This document shows, piece after piece, positions 51,556 to 60,277 of a DNA stretch of 64,000 bases. This DNA comes from Streptomyces lavendulae subsp. lavendulae (GTDB lineage Bacteria > Actinomycetota > Actinomycetes > Streptomycetales > Streptomycetaceae). Made by a program: the position numbers and the translations under genes. Within the stretch, counting starts at the first letter, position 1. Each line of letters opens with the position of its first letter. The notes beneath the pieces were generated by a model. That model was not told the origin of the DNA. It saw only the letters and a list, made by a program, of their open reading frames with translations, and did not search any database. Location: NCBI RefSeq assembly GCF_002803845.1, contig NZ_CP024985.1, forward strand, positions 6,769,501-6,833,500, read 5' to 3'.

Positions 51556-52005
51556 ATGAGCGCAATGGAGGAGCTGGACCGCCAGATCGTGGACCTGCTG
51601 GTGCGGGACGGGCGGATGAGCTACACGGACCTGGGCAAGGCCACAGGGCTGTCCACATCGGCCGTCCACCAGCGGGTACGCCGGCTGGAGCAGCGCGGAG
51701 TGATCCGCGGCTACGCGGCCGTGGTCGACCCCGAGGCCGTCGGGCTGCCCCTGACCGCCTTCATCTCGGTCAAGCCGTTCGACCCCAGCGCACCCGACGA
51801 CATCGCCGAGCGGCTGGCCGGGGTCCCCGAGATCGAGGCCTGCCACAGCGTCGCCGGAGACGAGAACTACATCCTGAAGGTACGGGTGGCCACGCCCCTC
51901 GAACTGGAGGACCTGCTGGGCCGCCTGCGCGCCCTGGCCCACGTCTCGACCCGCACGACCGTGGTCCTCTCCACCCCCTACGAGGCGCGCCCCCCGCGCG
52001 TCTGA
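51556..52005 (+). CDS. Lrp/AsnC-family transcriptional regulator
   Basis: This is a 149-residue regulator. The HTH is MEELDRQIVDLLVRDGRMSY, then LGKATGLSTSAVHQRVRRL. The RAM domain includes LTAFISVKPFDPS and the effector-site segment CHSVAGDENYILKV. ATG 51556 has GGTTGAG upstream, a weak site. The 220-bp gap to the divergent gene (51336-51555) has no other gene and should hold the promoters. Targets may include the amidohydrolase 93 bp downstream. Confidence 0.92.
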   Translation: MSAMEELDRQIVDLLVRDGRMSYTDLGKATGLSTSAVHQRVRRLEQRGVIRGYAAVVDPEAVGLPLTAFISVKPFDPSAPDDIAERLAGVPEIEACHSVAGDENYILKVRVATPLELEDLLGRLRALAHVSTRTTVVLSTPYEARPPRV

Positions 52006-52098
52006 TCCCGGCCCGTGCCGCCCGCGCCGCCCGGCCGCGAGCGACGCGGCGCCCACCCCGGTCCCGGCGCGCCCCGCGGAGGGGCGAGACTAGGGCCC

Positions 52099-53739
52099 AT
52101 GACTGACCGCACCGCCCGCTCCGCCGACGCCGCCGGAGCCCCCGAGGCCGCCCCCTCCCGTACCGTCCTGCTGCGCGGGGGCGAGGTGCACAGCCCTGCC
52201 GACCCCTTCGCCACCGCCATGGTCGTCGAACGCGGGCACGTCGCCTGGGTCGGCTCCGAGGGCGCCGCCGACGCCTTCGCGCGCGGCGTGGACGAGGTCG
52301 TCGACCTCGACGGGGCGCTCGTCACCCCCGCCTTCACCGACGCCCACGTCCACACCACCTCCGCCGGCCTCGCCCTCACCGGCCTGGACCTCACCGGGGC
52401 CCGCTCCCTGCCCGAGGCGCTGGGGCTGGTCCGCGCGTACGCCGCGCGCCGCCCGTCCGACCGGGTGCTCCTGGGCCACGGCTGGGACGCCGCCCGCTGG
52501 CCCGAGCGCCGGGCCCCGCGCCGGGCCGAACTGGACGAGGCCGCCCGGGGCCGGCCGCTCTACCTCAGCCGCGTCGACGTGCACTCCGCCGTGGTCACCA
52601 CCGCCCTGCTCGACCTGGTCCCCGCCGTCCGCGCCCGCGGCGACGAGCCGCTGACCCGGGACGACCACCACGCCGTGCGGCGGGCCGCCCTCGGCGCCGT
52701 CACCCCCGCCCAGCGCGCCGAGGCCCAGCGCGCCGCACTGGACCGGGCCGCCTCCCTCGGCATCGGCTCGGTGCACGAGTGCGGCGGGCCGGACATCTCC
52801 TCCGCCGAGGACTTCACCGCCCTGCTCGACCTGGCCGGGCAGCGGCCCGGACCGCGCGTCTTCGGCTACTGGGCCGACCGGGACCTCGACCGCGCCCGGG
52901 AGCTCGGCGCGGTCGGCGCCGCCGGCGACCTCTTCGTGGACGGCGCGCTCGGGTCGCACACCGCCTGCCTGCACGCCCCGTACGCCGACGCGCCCCACAC
53001 CGGGACCGGGTACCTGGACGCGGGCGCCGTCGCCGAGCACGTGGCCGGCTGCACCGAGGCGGGGCTCCAGGCCGGTTTCCACGCCATCGGGGACGCCGCC
53101 GTCGGCGCCGTCGTCGAAGGGGTCCGGGCCGCCGCCGAGAAGGTCGGCCTCGAACGGGTCCGGGCCGCCCGGCACCGCGTCGAGCACGCCGAGATGATGA
53201 CCCCGGCCACCATCGCCGCCTTCGCGGAGCTGGGCCTGACCGCCTCCGTGCAGCCCGCCTTCGACGCCGCCTGGGGCGGGGACGAGGGCATGTACGCGGA
53301 CCGCCTCGGCGTCGAGCGGGCCCGTACCCTCAACCCGTACGCCGCCATGCTCAAGGCCGGGGTCGCGCTGGCCTTCGGCTCCGACGCGCCCGTCACCCCG
53401 CTCGACCCCTGGGGCACCGTCCGCGCGGCCGCCTTCCACCGCACCCCCGCGCACCGGATCTCCGTACGGGCCGCGTTCGCCGCCCACACCCGGGGCGGCT
53501 GGCGGGCCCTGGGCCGGGACGACGCGGGCACCCTGGTCCCCGGCGCCCCCGCCGACTACGCCGTCTGGCGGACCGGGGAACTCGTGGTCCAGGCCCCCGA
53601 CGACCGGGTCGCCCGCTGGTCCACCGACCCGCGCTCGGGCACGCCCGGACTGCCCGATCTGAGCCCCGGCCGCGAGCTGCCGGTGTGCCTGGCGACGGTG
53701 GTCGGCGGCCGGGAGGTATTCGTACGGCCACAGGGGTGA
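52099..53739 (+). CDS. Amidohydrolase, YtcJ-like
   Basis: This 546-residue metal-dependent hydrolase of the amidohydrolase_3 group has the metal-binding HxH in FTDAHVHTTSAGLAL, then VFGYWADRDLDRA, GYLDAGAVAEHV, HAIGDAAVGAVVEG (metal His), HRVEHAEMMTP and FGSDAPVTPLDPWG (catalytic Asp). The cytosolic family has mostly unknown substrates; some cleave N-formyl or imide bonds. ATG 52099 is assigned by the TVLLRGGEVHS start of the composite domain; the ribosome binding site is weak. An Lrp regulator lies just upstream. Confidence 0.9.
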   Translation: MTDRTARSADAAGAPEAAPSRTVLLRGGEVHSPADPFATAMVVERGHVAWVGSEGAADAFARGVDEVVDLDGALVTPAFTDAHVHTTSAGLALTGLDLTGARSLPEALGLVRAYAARRPSDRVLLGHGWDAARWPERRAPRRAELDEAARGRPLYLSRVDVHSAVVTTALLDLVPAVRARGDEPLTRDDHHAVRRAALGAVTPAQRAEAQRAALDRAASLGIGSVHECGGPDISSAEDFTALLDLAGQRPGPRVFGYWADRDLDRARELGAVGAAGDLFVDGALGSHTACLHAPYADAPHTGTGYLDAGAVAEHVAGCTEAGLQAGFHAIGDAAVGAVVEGVRAAAEKVGLERVRAARHRVEHAEMMTPATIAAFAELGLTASVQPAFDAAWGGDEGMYADRLGVERARTLNPYAAMLKAGVALAFGSDAPVTPLDPWGTVRAAAFHRTPAHRISVRAAFAAHTRGGWRALGRDDAGTLVPGAPADYAVWRTGELVVQAPDDRVARWSTDPRSGTPGLPDLSPGRELPVCLATVVGGREVFVRPQG

Positions 53740-54089
53740 TCCCCCCGGCCTCGGTTCGGTCCGGGCGGCCGGACCCGGATAGGTTCGGCCGGGTCCACCA
53801 CGGGACGTCCGGGCCGGCCGGATCCGGCTCGCCGCACCCGCGCCTCGGGGGCGAGGGGAGGTTTCGCCGGGCGGGGGCCGGACGGCGGTCCCCGAACTCC
53901 GAGGGAGCTCGGGACGGGGTGGCCCCGGACCGGGGCCCGGCGGTCCAGTAGACAACGGTCACGGCGGCCCGCAGCCAGCGGGAGCCGGTCCGGCCCGAAG
54001 GACCGCCGGCCCCGGTCGCTGTTCTAAAATCGTCCTGCTGTGACGGGACGGACGAGGCCGCCCGGTCGAGGAGAACGCAAGGGGAACCG
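53740..54089 (+). other. Intergenic region with ppm1 promoter
   Basis: These 350 bases hold no convincing gene. An AT-rich hexamer TAAAAT at 54025-54030 stands out and is the probable -10 of ppm1, giving a start near 54037 and a leader of about 50 bases. No clear -35 is visible. The first 250 bases are GC-rich with short inverted repeats (GGCCGG-type) and may include the amidohydrolase terminator. Confidence 0.4.
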
Positions 54090-54857
54090 GTGAGCGACGG
54101 CGGACAGCGGACCTACGGACCGCTCGGCACCACGCTGGTGATCATTCCGACGTACAACGAGGCCGAGAACATCGGCCTGATCGTCGGCCGGGTGCGTGCC
54201 GCGGTGCCCGAGGCGCACGTCCTCGTCGCCGACGACAACAGCCCCGACGGCACGGGCAAGCTCGCCGACGAGCTGGCCTCCGGCGACGACCAGGTCCACG
54301 TCCTGCACCGCAAGGGCAAGGAAGGCCTCGGCGCCGCCTACCTCGCGGGCTTCGCCTGGGGATTGGAGAAGGGCTACGGGGTCCTCGTCGAGATGGACGC
54401 CGACGGCTCCCACCAGCCCGAGGAACTGCCCCGCCTGCTCACCGCCCTGACCGGCGCCGACCTCGTGCTCGGCTCCCGCTGGGTGCCCGGCGGCCGGGTC
54501 GTGAACTGGCCCAAGAGCCGCGAGTTCCTCTCCCGCGGCGGCTCCACCTACTCCCGCCTGATGCTGAACGTCCCGATCCGCGACGTCACCGGCGGCTACC
54601 GCGCCTTCCGCCGCGAGACCCTGGAGGGCCTGGGCCTGGACGAGGTGGCCTCGGCCGGGTACTGCTTCCAGGTCGACCTGGCCCGCCGGGCCGTCCGCAA
54701 GGGCTTCCGCGTGGTGGAGGTGCCCATCACCTTCGTGGAGCGCGAGCTCGGCGACAGCAAGATGAGCAAGGACATCGTGGTCGAGGCCCTGTGGCGGGTC
54801 ACCCAGTGGGGCCTGCGCGAACGCGCCGCCAAGCTGGCCGGCAAGCGCCCCGCCTGA
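54090..54857 (+). CDS. ppm1: Polyprenol monophosphomannose synthase
   Basis: This 255-residue GT2 glycosyltransferase transfers mannose from GDP-mannose to polyprenyl phosphate at the membrane. The A-fold is TLVIIPTYNEAENIGLIVGR, with VADDNSPDGTGKLADEL and the DxD in VLVEMDADGSHQPEELPRL. GGYRAFRRETLEGLGL and ELGDSKMSKDIVVEALWRV are typical of DPM synthases. It lacks the fused acyltransferase found in mycobacteria. In Streptomyces this enzyme (SCO1423) feeds protein O-mannosylation and is needed for phage phiC31 adsorption. CAAGGGG precedes GTG 54090. fxsA follows 99 bp later. Confidence 0.93.
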   Translation: MSDGGQRTYGPLGTTLVIIPTYNEAENIGLIVGRVRAAVPEAHVLVADDNSPDGTGKLADELASGDDQVHVLHRKGKEGLGAAYLAGFAWGLEKGYGVLVEMDADGSHQPEELPRLLTALTGADLVLGSRWVPGGRVVNWPKSREFLSRGGSTYSRLMLNVPIRDVTGGYRAFRRETLEGLGLDEVASAGYCFQVDLARRAVRKGFRVVEVPITFVERELGDSKMSKDIVVEALWRVTQWGLRERAAKLAGKRPA

Positions 54858-54956
54858 GGCCCCGCCCGGACCGCCGGAGCCCCCGGACACCCCTAGGGGA
54901 TGTCCGGTACCTCCGACTGAGGCCGCTTTTAACCCGGACGGGGCACACTGGATGTC

Positions 54957-55559
54957 ATGACGACCGGCACTGGTTCTTTGAGGACCGGCACTCCTGCGGC
55001 CCCTCGACGGCGCTCGCCCGCCCGTACCTTCGTTCCCCTGGCGTTCGCCGCCTGGCTCATCCTGGAGATCTGGCTGCTCGGCCTGGTCGCGGGAGCGGCC
55101 GGCGGCGTCACCGTCGCCGCGTTGCTCGCGGGCGGGCTGGTGCTCGGCGTGGTGGTCATCAAGCGCGCCGGGCGGCGGGCCTTCCAGAACCTCACCCAGA
55201 CCTTCCAGCAGGCCCAGGCGCAGGCGATGGCCGGCGAGGTGCCGACCCCGCAGGCGGCCAAGGGCTCGGGCAACGGCCTGATGATGCTGGCCGGACTGCT
55301 CCTGATCGTGCCCGGCCTGCTCTCCGACGTGGCGGGCCTGCTCCTGCTGCTGCCGCCCGTGCGCACCTTCGTGGCCCGCAGGGCCGGGCGCAGCCTGGAG
55401 CGCAGGATGACCTCGGCCGCCCCCGGCGGCCTCGGCGACGCCTTCACGCAGGCCCGGATCCACTACCCCGACGGCAAGGTCGTCCAGGGCGAGGTCATCC
55501 GCGAGGACCGGCCCGCGGGCGGCCCGGAGACCGACCGGCGACCGCCGCTCACCCCCTGA
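54957..55559 (+). CDS. fxsA: FxsA family membrane protein
   Basis: This is a 200-residue membrane protein. The FxsA core is LILEIWLLGLVAGAAGGVTV, VVIKRAGRRAFQNLTQTFQQ and LMMLAGLLLIVPGLLSDVAGLL (the last segment split across two helices). The N-terminal basic tail is RTGTPAAPRRRSPAR, and a charged C-terminal tail follows. E. coli FxsA suppresses phage T7 exclusion when overproduced; the actinobacterial role is unknown. ATG 54957 has no strong ribosome binding site. A strong terminator separates it from convergent rbpA. Confidence 0.9.
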   Translation: MTTGTGSLRTGTPAAPRRRSPARTFVPLAFAAWLILEIWLLGLVAGAAGGVTVAALLAGGLVLGVVVIKRAGRRAFQNLTQTFQQAQAQAMAGEVPTPQAAKGSGNGLMMLAGLLLIVPGLLSDVAGLLLLLPPVRTFVARRAGRSLERRMTSAAPGGLGDAFTQARIHYPDGKVVQGEVIREDRPAGGPETDRRPPLTP

Positions 55560-55565
55560 CGGAGC

Positions 55566-55609
55566 AAGCCGAGGGGCCCCGCCACAGATGTGGCGGGGCC
55601 CCTCGGCTT
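55566..55609. terminator. Bidirectional terminator between fxsA and rbpA
   Basis: AAGCCGAGGGGCCCCGCCACA (55566-55586, 21 bases with its T-rich complement at 55589-55609) forms a perfect 21-bp inverted repeat. It is flanked by A and T on the appropriate sides (TTATT follows), so it can stop transcription from both converging genes. Confidence 0.88.
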
Positions 55610-55630
55610 ATTGCGTGTTCCCGTCCCCGG

Positions 55631-56005
55631 CTAGGCGGACTTGCGGCTGTCCCGCGGATGCACGGCAATGTTCATGGCGCCGGAACGCAGGACCGCCAGC
55701 CTCTCGGCCAGCACTTCCTCCAGCTCCTCGCGGGTGCGTCGCTCCATGAGCATGTCCCAGTGCGTTCGCGCAGGCTTGCCCTTCTTCTCTTCGGGCCCGT
55801 CCCCGTCCACCAGGAGTGCCATGGCGCCGCACGCCTTGCACTCCCACTCCGGCGGAATTTCTGCCTCAACCGAGAACGGCATCTCAAATCGATGTCCGTT
55901 CTGGCATGCGTACTCCACCGCCTGGCGCGGGGCCAGATCGATGCCGCGGTCCGTCTCGTAGCTGGTAACCACGAGCCGCGTACCGCGGAGAGCTCGCTCA
56001 CTCAT
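55631..56005 (-). CDS. rbpA: RNA polymerase-binding protein RbpA
   Basis: This 124-residue actinobacterial factor stabilises the RNA polymerase-HrdB open complex and contributes to rifampicin tolerance. The zinc-bearing core domain has VEYACQNGHRFEMPF and WECKACGAMALLVDG (C...H...CxxC). The basic linker is KKGKPARTHWDMLMERRTRE, which contacts DNA. The sigma-interacting C-terminal domain is RREELEEVL-like (TREELEEVLAERLAVLR). ATG 56005 has GGGAGGCACG upstream. Two promoters are visible upstream, one SigR-type. It converges on fxsA. The locus matches SCO1421. Confidence 0.96.
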   Translation of the reverse strand: MSERALRGTRLVVTSYETDRGIDLAPRQAVEYACQNGHRFEMPFSVEAEIPPEWECKACGAMALLVDGDGPEEKKGKPARTHWDMLMERRTREELEEVLAERLAVLRSGAMNIAVHPRDSRKSA

Positions 56006-56066
56006 GAATCGTGCCTCCCGGGCTTGTCGCCCACAGGACAGGTGTCGCTGTCGTCGTCATCCGGTC

Positions 56067-56093
56067 AACGTCCGGTCGGCGGTATAGATTCCC
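56067..56093 (-). promoter_or_regulatory. SigR-type promoter of rbpA
   Basis: On the minus strand, GGGAAT (56093-56088) and GTT (56069-56067) are separated by exactly 18 bases, the consensus of the thiol-stress sigma factor SigR. rbpA is an established SigR target in S. coelicolor. The expected start is near 56060, about 55 bases before the ATG. Confidence 0.8.
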
Positions 56094-56129
56094 GCTCCGG
56101 GTCATGCGTCGCCCGTCGTGCCGCCCCTT

Positions 56130-56158
56130 GTTGTACCCACCAATGCCCGTTTTGTCAC
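56130..56158 (-). promoter_or_regulatory. Vegetative-type promoter of rbpA
   Basis: GTGACA (56158-56153) and TACAAC (56135-56130), 17 bases apart on the minus strand, form a good housekeeping-type promoter about 60 bases upstream of the SigR-type one. Together they would give basal plus disulfide-stress-induced rbpA expression. Confidence 0.55.
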
Positions 56159-56289
56159 ATCTGGCAGCAGATGTCACCCAACGTCCACGCTTTGCGCGTG
56201 CGCAGTAACGGTCCGCCTGGCAGGCCAAAGGCGTACACTACCGGCCCTTTGCTTCAACGTCGAAATTCGTTCGGAATTCGTTCGTGGGT

Positions 56290-56321
56290 CCGGGGCCCTC
56301 CGGGGTCGGATCCGGCCCCGG
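56290..56321. terminator. Terminator after the MFS gene
   Basis: CCGGGGCC (56290-56297) pairs with GGCCCCGG (56314-56321) just beyond the MFS stop at 56329. Next to it is a tandem direct repeat AATTCGTTCG (56264-56273 and 56275-56284) of unknown role. The rest of the 323-bp gap holds the rbpA promoters. Confidence 0.5.
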
Positions 56322-56328
56322 AGCGCGC

Positions 56329-57699
56329 TCAGACGCGCAGGGGAACAGGATTCCCCGCCGCCTCCACCGCACGCCGCACCGGCACCCGCGCGAGCAGCAC
56401 GAAACCCAGTGCGAAGAACACCACCAACGAGATGATCGCGTCCCGGTAGCTGCCGGTGAGCTGGTACGTCAGGCCGAAGACCAGGGGTCCCACCCAGCTC
56501 AGCCCGCGGTCGCTCATCTCGTAGGCGGAGAAGTACTCGGCCTCCTTGCCCGCCGGCACCAGGTGCGAGAACAGCGAGCGCGACAGCGCCTGGCTGCCGC
56601 CCAGCACCAGCCCGATCATGGCGGCGAGGGCGAAGAACCACACCGGCGTCCGGGCGGGGAGGAAGTATCCCGCCGCGAGCGTGAGGGCCCACGCGGCCAG
56701 CGAGCCCAGGATCGTCCGCTTCGCCCCGTACGACACGGCCAGCCGGCCCATCGCCAGCGCGCCGGCCACCGCCAGCACCTGCACCAGCAGCACCGCCACG
56801 ATCAGCGTGGACTGCTCCAGCTCCAGCTCCTCCGAGCCGTACACCGACGCCTGGGAGATCACGGTCTGCACGCCGTCGTTGTAGATCAGGTACGCCAGCA
56901 GGAAGGACAGCGTCAGCGGATAGCGCCGCATGTCCTTCAAGGTCGTCACCAGCTGCCGCCACCCGCTGACGGCCGGACCCGCGCCCGCCTCCCGCACCAC
57001 CGTCCGGTCGCGCAGCCGGCGCAGCGGGATCACCGCGAAGGCGCCCCACCACAGCCCGGCGGACGCCAGGCAGATCCGCACCGCCGCGCCCTCGGAGAGC
57101 CCGAAGGAGTCGTGGCCCTGGAACAGCACCAGGTTCAGCACCAGCACCAGCGCGCCCGAGGTGTAGCCGAAGGCCCAGCCGCGCGAGGAGACGGTGTCCC
57201 GCTCGTCCGGGGTGGAGATCTGCGGCAGGTAGGCGTTGTAGAGCACCATCGACAGCGAGAGCGAGGCGTTCGCCACGACCAGCAGCAGCCCGCCCAGCAG
57301 GTAGCGGTCGCCGCCGAGGAAGAACATCCCCGCCGTCGCCGTGGCCCCCGTGTACGCGGCCGCCGCCAGCAGCGGCTTCTTGCGGCCCGTCCGGTCCGCC
57401 ATCGCCCCGACCAGCGGCATGATCAGCACCGCCACGATCACCGAGGCCGACACGGCGTAGGCGAAGTAGGCCCCGGCCCGGACCGGGATCCCCAGCGGGT
57501 GGACGTAGCCCTCGGCGTCCGCCGCGGCCTTGGCCACGGCGGTCAGGTACGGACCGAGGAACACCGTGAGCACGCTCGTGGAGTACACCGAGCAGGCGAA
57601 GTCGTAGAAGTACCAGCCGTGCTGTTCCCGCCGGCGCGCGGCGGCGGCTCTGCCGTCGTCCGCACCGGATTCCGCTTCTGTTTCCGTCCGCTCGGTCAT
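56329..57699 (-). CDS. MFS transporter, Atg22/UMF1-like
   Basis: This is a 456-residue, 12-helix carrier. HGWYFYDFACSVYSTSVLTV is the UMF1/Atg22-like opening (the W-x-x-Y-D-x-A-x-S/x-Y motif). GAMADRTGRKKPLL is the loop 2-3 motif and FYNAYLP-like LYNAYLPQISTPDERDTVSS follows. GSQALSRSLFSHLVPAGKEA matches the second-half signature. ATG 57699 has GAGGGGGCGC upstream. The eukaryotic family exports amino acids from vacuoles; the bacterial substrate is unknown. The GDPD gene upstream is 66 bp away on the same strand and probably co-transcribed. Confidence 0.9.
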   Translation of the reverse strand: MTERTETEAESGADDGRAAAARRREQHGWYFYDFACSVYSTSVLTVFLGPYLTAVAKAAADAEGYVHPLGIPVRAGAYFAYAVSASVIVAVLIMPLVGAMADRTGRKKPLLAAAAYTGATATAGMFFLGGDRYLLGGLLLVVANASLSLSMVLYNAYLPQISTPDERDTVSSRGWAFGYTSGALVLVLNLVLFQGHDSFGLSEGAAVRICLASAGLWWGAFAVIPLRRLRDRTVVREAGAGPAVSGWRQLVTTLKDMRRYPLTLSFLLAYLIYNDGVQTVISQASVYGSEELELEQSTLIVAVLLVQVLAVAGALAMGRLAVSYGAKRTILGSLAAWALTLAAGYFLPARTPVWFFALAAMIGLVLGGSQALSRSLFSHLVPAGKEAEYFSAYEMSDRGLSWVGPLVFGLTYQLTGSYRDAIISLVVFFALGFVLLARVPVRRAVEAAGNPVPLRV

Positions 57700-57765
57700 G
57701 AGCGCCCCCTCGCAGGTCCCCGTACGCGTCGGCCGCCGCACCGGGCGCGGCGGCCCGCGGGCTCG

Positions 57766-58536
57766 TCAGGCCCAGGCCCCGCGCCGGTCCAGCACCGTCC
57801 GCAAGATGTCGATCCGGTCGGTCATGATGCCATCGACACCCAGGTCCAGGAGAGACTCCATGCGTTCCGGTTCGTTCACGGTCCAGACGTGCACCTGGAG
57901 TCCGCGCTCGTGCGCCGTCCGTACGAAGCGCCGGTCGACCACCCGGATGCCCGCCTGCGTCTCCGGCACCTGCGCCGCCACCGCGCCCACGCGCAGCGCC
58001 GCCGGGATCGCGAAGGAGCGCAGCCGCAGTCCCACCACCCCGCGCACCCCGTACGAGGTCGCCAGCCGCGGACCGGCGATCTTCTGCGCCCGGGCCACCC
58101 GGCTCTCCGAGAAGGAGCCCACGCACACCCGGTCCCAGACGCCGGCCCGCGCGATCAGGTTCACCAGCGGGTGCAGGGCCGACTCGTCCTTGATGTCCAC
58201 GTTCCAGCGGGCCTCGGGGAACTCCTCCAGCAGTTCCTCGAACAGCGGCAGCGGCTCGGTCCCCCCGACCCGCACCTCGCGCACCCGGCTCCAGGGCAGC
58301 TCGCGGATCCGGCCCTGCCCGTCGGTGACCCGGTCCAGGGTCGCGTCGTGGAAGGCCACGAGCTTCCCGTCCGCCGTCGCGTGCACGTCCGTCTCGAAGT
58401 ACCGGTACCCGGCGGCGGCCGCCCGGCGGAAGGCGGCGGCGGTGTTCTCCAGCCCGTCCGCCGCCCCGCCCCGGTGGGCGAAGGGAATCGGAGCGGGGTG
58501 GTCCAGATACGGATGGCGCAGGCGTACGTGAGTCAC
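57766..58536 (-). CDS. Glycerophosphodiester phosphodiesterase
   Basis: This is a 256-residue cytosolic GDPD-fold enzyme hydrolysing glycerophosphodiesters to glycerol-3-phosphate and an alcohol. Catalytic motifs: FAHRGGAADGLENT (HR-G), YFETDVHATADGKLVAFHD (E-x-D...HD), and WNVDIKDESAL. The C-terminal VHVWTVNEPERMESLLDLG and GIMTDRIDIL are typical. No signal peptide is present. GTG 58536 has no strong ribosome binding site. It is divergent from the MocR-type gene. Confidence 0.93.
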   Translation of the reverse strand: MTHVRLRHPYLDHPAPIPFAHRGGAADGLENTAAAFRRAAAAGYRYFETDVHATADGKLVAFHDATLDRVTDGQGRIRELPWSRVREVRVGGTEPLPLFEELLEEFPEARWNVDIKDESALHPLVNLIARAGVWDRVCVGSFSESRVARAQKIAGPRLATSYGVRGVVGLRLRSFAIPAALRVGAVAAQVPETQAGIRVVDRRFVRTAHERGLQVHVWTVNEPERMESLLDLGVDGIMTDRIDILRTVLDRRGAWA

Positions 58537-58741
58537 GGGCGCAGTATGCCCGCTGTCCTCCCCGGGACGGGAGCGGACGCGTGGCCGCAGGGTGAACGGG
58601 CCCGCCCCGGCGCACCGGTCACCCCACCCCCATCTGGCCCGGACGGACCCCGCCGTGGCAGTCTGGGGCCGCGGAACCAATCCAATACCGGCCCCGGACC
58701 CCGCCCCCCGAGGCCAATTCGATGAAGGTGGACCGGACTCC

Positions 58742-60244
58742 ATGGCTCAGTGGACCTCAGCGGTCGGTGCCGCACAGCTCGCCCGTCTCATCACCTCGCA
58801 GCAGGACCGCCCCGGCGCGCCCGGCGCCCGCAAGTCACCCGCCTACCGCACCCTGGCCGACGGCATCCGGCTGCTCGTCCTCGAAGGCCGCGTCCCCGTG
58901 GCCGCCCGGCTGCCCGCCGAGCGCGAACTGGCCGTCGCCCTCTCCGTCAGCCGGACCACCGTCGCCGCCGCCTACGAGGCCCTGCGCGGGGAGGGCTTCC
59001 TGGAATCCCGCCGGGGCGCCGGCAGCTGGACCTCCGTACCGGCCGGGAACCCGCTCCCCGCCAGGGGCCTGGAGCCACTGCCGCCGGAATCCCTCGGCTC
59101 GATGATCGACCTCGGCTGCGCGGCCCTCCCGGCGCCCGAACCCTGGCTCACCAAGGCCGTCCAGGGCGCCCTGGAGGAGCTCCCGCCCTACGCGCACACC
59201 CACGGCGACTACCCGGCCGGACTGCCCGCACTGCGCCGGATGCTCGCCGACCGCTACACCGAACGCGGCATCCCGACCATGCCCGAGCAGATCATGGTCA
59301 CCACCGGCGCGATGGGCGCCATCGACGCCATCTGCAGCCTCTTCGCCGGCCGGGGCGAGCGGATCGCCGTCGAATCCCCCTCCTACGCCAACATCCTCCA
59401 GCTGATGCGCGCCGCCGGGGTGCGCCTGGTGCCGGTGGCCATGGGCGACGGCCTGAGCGGCTGGGACATGGACGTCTGGCGGCAGGTGCTGCGCGACGCC
59501 GCCCCGCGCCTGGCCTACGTCGTCGCCGACTTCCACAACCCCACCGGCGCGCTGGCCTCCGAGGAGCAGCGCCGGGCCATGGTCGAGGCCGCCCGCTCCG
59601 CCGGCACCGTGCTCATCGCCGACGAGACGATGGCGGAACTCCGGCTGGACCCGGACCTGGAGATGCCGCGCCCGGTCTGCTCCTTCGACCCCGCCGGCTC
59701 CACCGTGGTCACCGTCGGCTCCGCCAGCAAGGCCTTCTGGGCCGGGATGCGGATCGGCTGGGTCCGCGCGGCCCCGGACGTGATCCGCAGCCTCGTCGCC
59801 GCGCGCGCCTACGCCGACCTCGGCACGCCGGTGCTGGAGCAGCTCGCCGTGAACTGGCTGATGCGGACCGGCGGCTGGGAGGAGGCCGTCGGGATCCGCC
59901 GGGAGCAGGCCCGCGACAACCGGGACGCGCTCGTCACTGCGGTCCGCCGGGAGCTGCCGGAATGGGAGTTCGAGGTACCGCGCGGCGGGCTCACCCTGTG
60001 GGCCCGCGCGGGCGGCCTGTCCGGCTCCCGGCTGGCCGAGGTGGGGGAGCGGGTCGGGGTGCGCGTCCCCTCGGGCCCCCGGTTCGGGGTGGACGGGGCC
60101 TTCGAGGGGTACGTACGGCTGCCGTTCACCGTGGGCGGCCCCGTGGCCGAGGAGGCCGCCGCCCGGCTCGCCGCGGCGGCCCGCCTGGTCGGCACCGGAG
60201 CGGGCGGCAGCGGCGCGGAGCCGCCGCGCACGTTCGTCGCGTAA
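58742..60244 (+). CDS. MocR-type GntR regulator with aminotransferase-like domain
   Basis: This is a 500-residue PLP-dependent regulator. The N-terminal winged helix (LPAERELAVALSVSRTTVAA, about 45-100) is joined by a linker to an aminotransferase class I fold. YPAGLPALRRMLADRYTERG, DFHNPTGALASEEQR and VTVGSASKAFWAGMRIGWVR contain the PLP site, with Lys330 as the Schiff-base lysine. MocR members usually sense PLP/GABA-like amines. Upstream is GGGGCC...GGCCCC with CCAATCCAATA between, a possible self-operator. ATG 58742 has a weak ribosome binding site. Confidence 0.91.
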   Translation: MAQWTSAVGAAQLARLITSQQDRPGAPGARKSPAYRTLADGIRLLVLEGRVPVAARLPAERELAVALSVSRTTVAAAYEALRGEGFLESRRGAGSWTSVPAGNPLPARGLEPLPPESLGSMIDLGCAALPAPEPWLTKAVQGALEELPPYAHTHGDYPAGLPALRRMLADRYTERGIPTMPEQIMVTTGAMGAIDAICSLFAGRGERIAVESPSYANILQLMRAAGVRLVPVAMGDGLSGWDMDVWRQVLRDAAPRLAYVVADFHNPTGALASEEQRRAMVEAARSAGTVLIADETMAELRLDPDLEMPRPVCSFDPAGSTVVTVGSASKAFWAGMRIGWVRAAPDVIRSLVAARAYADLGTPVLEQLAVNWLMRTGGWEEAVGIRREQARDNRDALVTAVRRELPEWEFEVPRGGLTLWARAGGLSGSRLAEVGERVGVRVPSGPRFGVDGAFEGYVRLPFTVGGPVAEEAAARLAAAARLVGTGAGGSGAEPPRTFVA

Positions 60245-60277
60245 CGGGGCCTGCGGGGCCTGCGGGACCTACAGGCC

